From an uncultured bacterium (lineage in GTDB: Bacteria; Bacillota; Clostridia; Lachnospirales; Lachnospiraceae), in assembly GCA_945871045.1 (NCBI GenBank), contig CAMBUC010000095.1, forward strand, positions 1 through 7,552: a stretch of DNA of 7,552 nt. Reading direction: 5' to 3'. The notes below the pieces were generated by a model, which was given only the letters and a program-made list of their open reading frames with translations, searched no databases and was not told where the DNA came from. The first letter of the stretch is position 1, and each line of letters opens with the position of its first letter. Below, piece after piece: positions 1 to 4,600 of this stretch. Both the position numbers and the translations under genes were made by a program.

Positions 1-835
1 TTGCATCACCATAACCGTAACGATATAACTTAAATGCGGTATAGTAGATGTAGTACATGATCGTATCAGTACTGTGGTTCGGTCCACCGGATGTTAACAA
101 CTGGATCAATGCGAAACACTGGAAACTGTTAATGGTAGTGATAACTAATATGTAGAGTGTTGTAGGCATGATCTGCGGCCATTTGATCTTCCAGAATGTC
201 TGGAACTTTGTAGCGCCATCCACTTCTGCTGCCTCTACCAATGAGGGATCTACATTACCAAGTGCAGAAACATACAATACGATCGGCTGTCCAACAGATG
301 TTGTAAGGAGGATGAGGATGATACATCCGAGTGCATACTTCTCATCTCCCAGCCAGTTAATGTTCTGTTCAATCAAACCTGTGTTTGTTCCGATATAGTT
401 GAAAATACCATAATAGTTGTTGAACATCCACTTCCATACTACAGTAACTGCTACGGAACCGGTTACAACAGGTAAATAGAAGATAATTCTAAACAGAGAG
501 GTTGCCCAATCCGGAATATTCACAATTGATGAGGCTACCCAAAGTGAAAAAATACAGGTAACCGGCACGGAAACAACTACGATCACAAGTGTATTTTTCA
601 GTGCTCTGATAAAAATGGGATCTGAAATAAGTTCTTTATAGTTCTGTAATCCAACAAAAACATCTTTCACGTTCATCGTTGAATCAAAGAAACTGGTCCA
701 AACACATAAAACCATCGGGAAAATAACGAATCCCAAGAAGAAAACCAAACATGGAAGCAAAAAGCAATATGCCGAAAACGTTTCCCTGCGCACAAGTGCT
801 CTGCTGCGCTTCTGTGCATTTGTTACTGACGTCAT
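1..835 (-). CDS. Carbohydrate ABC transporter permease, MalF/UgpA-like (3' part cut by window edge)
   Basis: Inner-membrane permease of a CUT1-type sugar importer; it would pair with a second, MalG-like permease and a cytoplasmic ATPase. The frame is open from ATG at 835 to the left edge, giving 278 residues out of the usual ~290-310, so only the last segment is missing. Visible features: a basic N-terminus (QKRSRALVRR), hydrophobic segments near residues 22-47, 80-101, 113-134, 166-188 and 222-245, and the cytoplasmic EAA loop at 201-220 (EAAEVDGA, then F-x-x-I-K-W-P), which docks on the ATPase. The next conserved patch, TSGGPNHSTDT at 248-258, is typical of MalF-like proteins. The start is supported by GGAAAGGAAGG just upstream. 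The gene follows the binding-protein gene by 81 nt in the same direction, so it is the second gene of that operon. The substrate cannot be read from the sequence. Confidence 0.95.
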   Translation of the reverse strand, partial: MTSVTNAQKRSRALVRRETFSAYCFLLPCLVFFLGFVIFPMVLCVWTSFFDSTMNVKDVFVGLQNYKELISDPIFIRALKNTLVIVVVSVPVTCIFSLWVASSIVNIPDWATSLFRIIFYLPVVTGSVAVTVVWKWMFNNYYGIFNYIGTNTGLIEQNINWLGDEKYALGCIILILLTTSVGQPIVLYVSALGNVDPSLVEAAEVDGATKFQTFWKIKWPQIMPTTLYILVITTINSFQCFALIQLLTSGGPNHSTDTIMYYIYYTAFKLYRYGYGDA

Positions 836-855
836 AACTAGACACCTTCCTTTCC

Positions 856-894
856 AAAAAATTTTCCCTTCCCCTTAGGAAAGAGGAAGGGAAA
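856..894 (-). terminator. Attenuator-like hairpin between binding protein and permease genes
   Basis: On the minus strand a perfect 10-bp stem (TTTCCCTTCC at 894-885 pairing with GGAAGGGAAA at 872-863) encloses a 12-nt loop and is followed by A then six T (861-856). This has the form of an intrinsic terminator but lies inside the operon, before the permease ribosome site. It probably lets only part of the transcription continue, or protects the 3' end of the binding-protein message, giving more binding protein than permease. That effect is common in such operons but is inferred here. Confidence 0.7.
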
Positions 895-916
895 CACTAC
901 GGTTCAATCATTCAAT

Positions 917-2323
917 TTAGTTGCCTGCTGCTGCATTTGCAGTTGATACGAACTCGCCTACTGCTGTAGTAACATCAGTACCGGTTCCAACCTGCTGAAG
1001 CATGTTCCACCATGCGGTACGAGCCTCTGCCCAGCCGGGAGTTACCTGATAGTAGTCACCAAGATACTGCATCAGAGTTCCATAAGCAGTCATGATCTCA
1101 TTATCCTGATATAATTTGGTAAGGTCAGCACCTTCAACTGTATCACGTACAGGGAAGTATGTAGATGATGTAACTGCATTAGCTGTTCCCTTTACACTGT
1201 CAGCCATGAAGTCGATGAAAAGTTTAGCAGCTGCAATCTTGTTTGCATCGCCGTTATCAAATACACCGAATCCCCAGATACCACCACAAAGTTTGGTGTC
1301 GTTTCCGTTCTGAGAAGGGAATGCCATGAATGCGATCTCATCGCCATCATTTGTAAGACCTGCGTCATTGTTATCAGTATTTAACTGCTGAGCGATATTC
1401 CAGCAGAATGCTACGCTAAGCTGTCCCTGACGGAAGAGGTTGATCTCGTCTCCACCAACGATAGAAGCATCAAAGTTGATTCCTTCTGCATCATATAATG
1501 CCTGAATAGCTTTTACGTTCTCTTCAGAATCAGCTGTGTACTTTGTATGCTCAGCATCTGTAAATGTTCCGCCGTAAAGGTTGTTGATCAGAGCACGTGT
1601 ACCCTGGTCTCCACCCTGACCACCGCAGAATACAGCACCAACAGTATTGCCACCGTTGTACTCATTAACCTTTGCGATTGCTTTGAAGAAGTCATCTGTT
1701 GTCCATGTACGAGAGTTGAGGTCAACGTACTCTAAAGCGCCAGCCTTCTCAAATACTGTCTTGTTGATAGCCATACAGTGAGCTGTCATACATACAGGAT
1801 ACTCATACATCTTGCCCTCTGCGTTGATACAAGCAGATAATACTGAGTCGTAGATCTCGTTCTTTGCATCATCTGTTAAGATGTCGCTTAAGTCTACCAT
1901 CAAGCCCTTAGCGCCCCAGTTAGCAACCAGTCTCTCAGGTCCTTCCATGATCACGTCAGGAGCCTGACCACCTTCGATTGCAGTGTTCACCTGATCATCA
2001 CCGTTGGTGTAATCAAGGTACTCAACTGTTACGTTGATGTTCGGATAATCTTCATTGAATAATGCGATCATCGAATTAACTGTCTCTGCATTTCCCCAGT
2101 TACCGATCGGGTATGTCCAAAGGGTAATGTCTGCAGCAACGTCAGTTGAATCTCCCTCAGCAGCGGGTGTCTCAGCATCTGCTGCGGGTGTCTCCTCAGC
2201 AGGAGCCTCAGTCTTGTCCTCTTTTGCGGGTGCATCATTTGTTGTGGAAACTTCTGCTCCACATCCAGCAAGAGACGCAACAGTCATCGCTCCTGCTAAC
2301 AAAAATGCGATTTTTCTTTTCAT
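917..2323 (-). CDS. Extracellular solute-binding lipoprotein of a sugar ABC importer (family 1)
   Basis: Cell-surface lipoprotein, 468 aa, that captures a sugar or oligosaccharide and delivers it to the membrane permease. Residues 1-21 are a lipoprotein signal peptide: basic MKRK, a hydrophobic core, then lipobox LAGC with Cys21 as the lipidation site. Residues 22-63 form an acidic, low-complexity Ala/Pro/Thr/Glu tether. The binding domain starts at ITLWTY (66-71) and shows family-1 features: an early helix ending NEDYPNINV, GQAPDVI, the hinge-region STYFPVR, and a C-terminal PGWAEARTAWW stretch. Length is normal for the family. The frame is open 42 codons further upstream, but I chose the ATG at 2323 because it begins the signal peptide and has AAAGGAG ten bases before it; the promoter also lies downstream of the longer start. 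First gene of the importer operon, divergent from the RpiR regulator. Ligand unknown. Confidence 0.95.
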   Translation of the reverse strand: MKRKIAFLLAGAMTVASLAGCGAEVSTTNDAPAKEDKTEAPAEETPAADAETPAAEGDSTDVAADITLWTYPIGNWGNAETVNSMIALFNEDYPNINVTVEYLDYTNGDDQVNTAIEGGQAPDVIMEGPERLVANWGAKGLMVDLSDILTDDAKNEIYDSVLSACINAEGKMYEYPVCMTAHCMAINKTVFEKAGALEYVDLNSRTWTTDDFFKAIAKVNEYNGGNTVGAVFCGGQGGDQGTRALINNLYGGTFTDAEHTKYTADSEENVKAIQALYDAEGINFDASIVGGDEINLFRQGQLSVAFCWNIAQQLNTDNNDAGLTNDGDEIAFMAFPSQNGNDTKLCGGIWGFGVFDNGDANKIAAAKLFIDFMADSVKGTANAVTSSTYFPVRDTVEGADLTKLYQDNEIMTAYGTLMQYLGDYYQVTPGWAEARTAWWNMLQQVGTGTDVTTAVGEFVSTANAAAGN

Positions 2324-2349
2324 AAGTAAAGTTCTCCTTTCTTTTACTT
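2324..2349 (-). promoter_or_regulatory. Ribosome site of the binding-protein gene inside a small hairpin loop
   Basis: The minus-strand leader has AAGTAAA (2349-2343) and TTTACTT (2330-2324) as a perfect 7-bp inverted repeat. The AAAGGAG Shine-Dalgarno lies in the 12-nt loop and the start codon is directly after the stem. The stem is AU-rich and weak; it may present the ribosome site, or be chance. Confidence 0.4.
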
Positions 2350-2365
2350 CCCATTTGATGTACTC

Positions 2366-2394
2366 ATTATAGAAAATTTTTTTCATTATGTCTA
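2366..2394 (-). promoter_or_regulatory. Sigma-A promoter for the importer operon
   Basis: Minus-strand TAGACA (2394-2389), a 17-bp spacer and a perfect TATAAT (2371-2366). Transcription would start near 2359, giving a leader of about 36 nt to the ATG at 2323. The -35 differs from TTGACA at one position. Confidence 0.75.
2371..2385. promoter_or_regulatory. Candidate RpiR operator in the importer promoter
   Basis: AGAAAATTTTTTTCA, an imperfect inverted repeat (AGAAA-N5-TTTCA) lying in the -10/-35 spacer of the importer promoter. It matches the site at 2502-2516 at 12 of 15 positions. The region is very AT-rich, so chance similarity is possible; binding by RpiR is inferred. Confidence 0.45.
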
Positions 2395-2472
2395 TATGCG
2401 TTTTATACAATTTATCACTTTTTAAACTGTGCATTTTGCTCAATCTCATACATTTTCAACAATATCTTATCA

Positions 2473-2497
2473 TTTTTTGTCGTTTTTCATGTTTTTT
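2473..2497. promoter_or_regulatory. Phased T-tracts upstream of the rpiR-type promoter (bent DNA or UP-like element)
   Basis: T6 (2473-2478), T5 (2483-2487) and T6 (2492-2497) have centres about 9.5 bp apart, close to one helical turn, and end three bases before the -35 at 2501. Such phasing usually gives intrinsic curvature and can act as a promoter upstream element. Function is inferred. Confidence 0.4.
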
Positions 2498-2500
2498 CTA

Positions 2501-2529
2501 TTGAAAGATTTTTTCACAAATTGTATAAT
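2501..2529 (+). promoter_or_regulatory. Sigma-A promoter for the RpiR-family regulator
   Basis: TTGAAA (2501-2506), a 17-bp spacer and a perfect TATAAT (2524-2529). The predicted start near 2536 lies downstream of the in-frame ATGs at 2429 and 2531, which rules them out as start codons for this transcript and points to the ATG at 2558. Confidence 0.8.
2502..2516. promoter_or_regulatory. Candidate RpiR operator overlapping its own -35
   Basis: TGAAAGATTTTTTCA, a perfect 5-bp inverted repeat with a 5-bp spacer (TGAAA-N5-TTTCA). It overlaps the -35 box, where a bound repressor would block polymerase. It pairs with the similar site at 2371-2385, 131 bp away in the divergent promoter. Autoregulation is common for this family but is inferred here. 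Confidence 0.5.
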
Positions 2530-2557
2530 TATGAAAAAAACAAAGGCGGCTTATACT

Positions 2558-3406
2558 ATGGTAGAACAAAATTTTTGGGAACTTCTCGAAGAAAAAAAAC
2601 CCACATTAACAAAAACTGCTTTGACAGTTGCTGACTATTTAATGGAACATTCGGAAGATGCGCAGTATCTTTCAATCTCTTCTATGGCTGAAAAATGCGG
2701 CGTTGCAGAAGCGACCATTTACCGGTTCTGCCGCCAGCTGGGGTTCAACGGTTATAATGAAATGAAAATATCCCTCGCTCAGGCACATGTAGCACAGCCG
2801 TCACATTCTACCTTAAGTCTGACTACCGAAATGTCGACGGCAGAATTGATCGAGCACTCGGTAGGCTCCTTTCAATCAGTCATATCAGACACGGCATCGG
2901 TTCTATCAGCAGACGCCATCGATCAGGCTGCGCTTCTGCTGAAACATGCGAAAAGTGTTTATTGCTTCGGTCAGGGCGGCAGCATGGTCCTTGCCAACGA
3001 TATATGGGTTCGCTTTTCTACCATATCAAATAAATTCCGAATATCCTTGGACAGCCATATGCAGTTGATCGCAGCCAGTCTCATGACATCCGAGGATGTG
3101 GTGATCTTCATCTCCTACAGCGGCGCCACACACGATATGATGCACATTCTTTCCGAGGTAAAAAAATCCGGGGCCAAGATCATTCTGATCACCCATCACG
3201 CAGATGCACCCGGCACTACCCTTGCGGATGTTGTTCTCCTATGCGGCGGTCACGAAAGCCCGGTGGAATTAGGAAGCATCCCTATAAAAGCAGGTGTGCT
3301 TTTTGTTGCCGACGTTTTGGTCCTTAGATACACACTTGACAACTATGATCTTGCAAAGACCTCGAGAAAACGATCTTCCAACGCAACGGCGGTAAAATTT
3401 TTATAA
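2558..3406 (+). CDS. RpiR-family transcriptional regulator (HTH + SIS)
   Basis: DNA-binding regulator, 282 aa, the normal length for the family. Residues 1-75 are the RpiR-type helix-turn-helix domain (YLSISSMAEKCGVAEATIYR at 37-56, then FCRQLGFNGYNEMK). Residues ~128-262 are a SIS phosphosugar-binding fold with its two loops, GQGGS (138-142) and SYSGATHD (186-193), expected to hold a sugar-phosphate effector. The tail is basic (KTSRKRSS, 267-274). The start was chosen at 2558 because the promoter -10 overlaps the sequence just before the upstream ATG at 2531, and AAAGGCGG (2542-2549) gives a usable ribosome site. It is divergent from the sugar-importer operon, the classic arrangement for a local regulator, and carries an operator-like repeat at its own promoter. 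The effector identity and whether it represses or activates cannot be told from sequence. Confidence 0.95.
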   Translation: MVEQNFWELLEEKKPTLTKTALTVADYLMEHSEDAQYLSISSMAEKCGVAEATIYRFCRQLGFNGYNEMKISLAQAHVAQPSHSTLSLTTEMSTAELIEHSVGSFQSVISDTASVLSADAIDQAALLLKHAKSVYCFGQGGSMVLANDIWVRFSTISNKFRISLDSHMQLIAASLMTSEDVVIFISYSGATHDMMHILSEVKKSGAKIILITHHADAPGTTLADVVLLCGGHESPVELGSIPIKAGVLFVADVLVLRYTLDNYDLAKTSRKRSSNATAVKFL

Positions 3407-3417
3407 ACAATACAAGA

Positions 3418-3450
3418 GGGACAGTGATTTTCACTGTCCCCTTTCCTTTA
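3418..3450 (+). terminator. Intrinsic terminator of the RpiR-family gene
   Basis: A perfect 10-bp stem (GGGACAGTGA 3418-3427, loop TTT, TCACTGTCCC 3431-3440) starts 12 nt after the stop codon and is followed by the T-rich tail CTTTCCTTTA. The U-tract is interrupted by C, but the stem is strong. It may also stop leftward transcription, though that side has a poorer tail. Confidence 0.85.
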
Positions 3451-3480
3451 TCATCAGATATTTTAAACCATCCAAAATTC

Positions 3481-3666
3481 GTAACTGTTCAGTACCTTCA
3501 CAGTCACGATGAAAAAATCAATGAAAATCGTCTTCGACGATGGGATTTTTTCACTCCTGAATCATGTTTTCACGGTGCTAGACATCCAGTGGATGTCTGC
3601 TTAGCACCGACCGAAGTGAAACGTAGAGTCTACGCGGTTCCGCTCCGATCTGTTCTGAACAGTTAC
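3481..3666. repeat. 186-bp nested-palindrome element with 12-bp terminal inverted repeats (MITE-like)
   Basis: The ends are a perfect 12-bp inverted repeat: GTAACTGTTCAG (3481-3492) and CTGAACAGTTAC (3655-3666). Inside lie several further perfect palindromes: TGAAAAAATC/GATTTTTTCA (3510-3519 with 3544-3553) around ATCGTC-TTC-GACGAT (3527-3541); TTTCAC/GTGAAA (3568-3573 with 3616-3621) around GGTGCTA/TAGCACC (3574-3580 with 3602-3608) around GACATCCA-G-TGGATGTC (3581-3597); CGTAGA-G-TCTACG (3622-3634); GCGG-TT-CCGC (3634-3643); and CTGTTC-T-GAACAG (3650-3662). An 87-codon open frame crosses it but has no ribosome site and starts inside the preceding terminator, so I treat the block as non-coding. 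It sits between convergent genes, 7 bp past the EamA stop codon, the usual place for a dispersed repeat. I see no clear target-site duplication and no transposase. Confidence 0.75.
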
Positions 3667-3673
3667 CAAAAAT

Positions 3674-4087
3674 CTATAAAACCATGATCAGCGTTCCTGC
3701 CCCGATCAGCACACAGCCGAACAGAGATTTGGCAGTGAATTCCTCATGCAGAAACACAAATGCCAATACCAGTGTGATGACAACGCTCAATTTATCCACA
3801 GGTACGACCTTTGATGCTTCTCCGATCTGCAAGGCTTTGTAATAGCAGAGCCAGGATGCTCCTGTTGCAAGTCCGGACAATATCAAAAAGATCCAACTCT
3901 TTTTTCCAATTTCAGATAAACCGCTTTGTGCATTTGTGAGAAATACCATTCCCCATGCCATGATCACAACCACCACCGTGCGAACAGCCGTTGCAAGATT
4001 TGAGTTCACGCCATCAATTCCGACTTTTGCCAGTATCGATGTAAGTGCCGCAAACACGGCGGATAACAATGCAAACAAAAACCACAT
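3674..4087 (-). CDS. Half-size EamA/DMT-family membrane protein
   Basis: Integral membrane protein of 137 aa with a single EamA domain of the drug/metabolite transporter superfamily; full-size members carry two such domains, so this one probably works as a dimer. About five hydrophobic segments: 3-22, 32-51, 64-85, 98-113 and 120-136. Family landmarks are the opening WFLFALLSAVFAALTSILAK, the ATGASWLCYYKALQIGEASKV motif (74-94), VDKLSVVI (97-104) and the C-terminal FLHEEFTAKSLFG followed by GAGTL. Start ATG at 4087 is backed by GAGGAGGTAA eight bases upstream; an in-frame ATG at 4141 lacks a ribosome site and overlaps the preceding stop codon. The 53-nt gap to the 68-aa gene upstream suggests one transcript. 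Substrate unknown; COG2510-like by recollection of the family. Confidence 0.9.
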   Translation of the reverse strand: MWFLFALLSAVFAALTSILAKVGIDGVNSNLATAVRTVVVVIMAWGMVFLTNAQSGLSEIGKKSWIFLILSGLATGASWLCYYKALQIGEASKVVPVDKLSVVITLVLAFVFLHEEFTAKSLFGCVLIGAGTLIMVL

Positions 4088-4140
4088 AACAATTACCTCC
4101 TCTTTTGTTATAGATTTGCTTTGCAGCAAAAGAAATTGCA

Positions 4141-4347
4141 TTATTTTTTCAGGTCTTCCTCCGTATAAAATATACCGGTCATGGATGCATTGATCTCGGC
4201 GATCTCTCTTTTCCCATTAATGTAATCCGCATAAATATCCCACAGATCCATTCCTTCTTCTTCGATGCCATCCTCGTCCGGAATCCACTGTTTGATCAAA
4301 GCGATCCGCTCCTCTTTCGTTGTGTTTGCGATCGAATAATCGGTCAT
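4141..4347 (-). CDS. Small acidic protein of unknown function (68 aa)
   Basis: A 68-residue cytoplasmic protein with no signal peptide or membrane segment, rich in Asp/Glu and predicted helical. The strong ribosome site AAAGGAGG seven bases before the ATG at 4347 argues that it is a real gene. The pattern NTTKEERIALIK (8-19), an acidic middle (PDEDGIEEEGMD), then YADYINGKREIAEINASM (39-56) resembles a family of ~70-aa proteins frequent in Lachnospiraceae that databases have often mislabelled as purine biosynthesis protein PurH; that resemblance is from memory. Here the Cys-rich segment I associate with that family (like CDGC) is absent. The Y-x-x-Y-I-x-G-x-x-E-I motif is faintly like antitoxin VbhA helices, but there is no toxin gene next to it. 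It precedes the EamA gene and probably shares its transcript. No function can be assigned. Confidence 0.8.
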   Translation of the reverse strand: MTDYSIANTTKEERIALIKQWIPDEDGIEEEGMDLWDIYADYINGKREIAEINASMTGIFYTEEDLKK

Positions 4348-4427
4348 ACGTTTTCCTCCTTTGATCATCCGCATATTTTTAGTCCATCATTCGTCAATCA
4401 TGCCCGCATGTTGGCCTACTCGAACTA

Positions 4428-4456
4428 ATTATATCGTACCTAAACTGTTTCCACAA
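4428..4456 (-). promoter_or_regulatory. Probable promoter for the 68-aa protein/EamA unit
   Basis: Minus-strand perfect TATAAT (4433-4428), preceded at 17 bp by TTGTGG (4456-4451), which keeps only the TTG of the -35 consensus. The start would be near 4421, giving a leader of about 74 nt that contains a small CATGC-GG-GCATG palindrome but no riboswitch that I recognise. Confidence 0.55.
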
Positions 4457-4547
4457 TTACCGTTTTCACCAACTTGTCAGCTGCACGCATCCTTGCAAAG
4501 CATTTTGTTCCATGAGAAATTCGGAGAAATATCCTATGAACCAGAAT

Positions 4548-4578
4548 AAGGCTCTCAAGAAATTATCCCGAGAGCCTT
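4548..4578 (-). terminator. Probable terminator after the chemoreceptor gene
   Basis: A perfect 9-bp stem on the minus strand (AAGGCTCTC 4578-4570, 13-nt loop, GAGAGCCTT 4556-4548) lies 22 nt past the chemoreceptor stop codon. The following tail ATTCTGG is poor in T, so termination may be incomplete. The rest of 4348-4600 holds only the promoter of the next unit. Confidence 0.55.
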
Positions 4579-4600
4579 CCGGTGTCGTTCTAACTAAAAT

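Noticed and set aside
2055..2372. 105-codon plus-strand open frame, Ala/Ser-rich
   Set aside because: It is the antisense shadow of the low-complexity linker and signal peptide of the binding lipoprotein.
2396..2420. Catabolite-responsive (CcpA cre) site upstream of the importer operon
   Set aside because: The AAAACGCA stretch lacks the required flanking WTGNAA and NNCW positions.
3510..3553. TGAAAAAATC in the repeat element as a further RpiR site
   Set aside because: It matches half of the candidate operator by sequence, but lies far from any promoter and is fully accounted for as a hairpin arm.
3472..3674. CCAAAA on both sides of the 186-bp element as a target-site duplication
   Set aside because: The copies are at unequal distances from the inverted repeat ends and one overlaps the repeat, so they are not a convincing duplication.
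3424..3687. 87-codon plus-strand open frame after the RpiR-family gene
   Set aside because: It starts inside the terminator stem, has no ribosome site, runs through the palindromic element and its translation resembles nothing I know.
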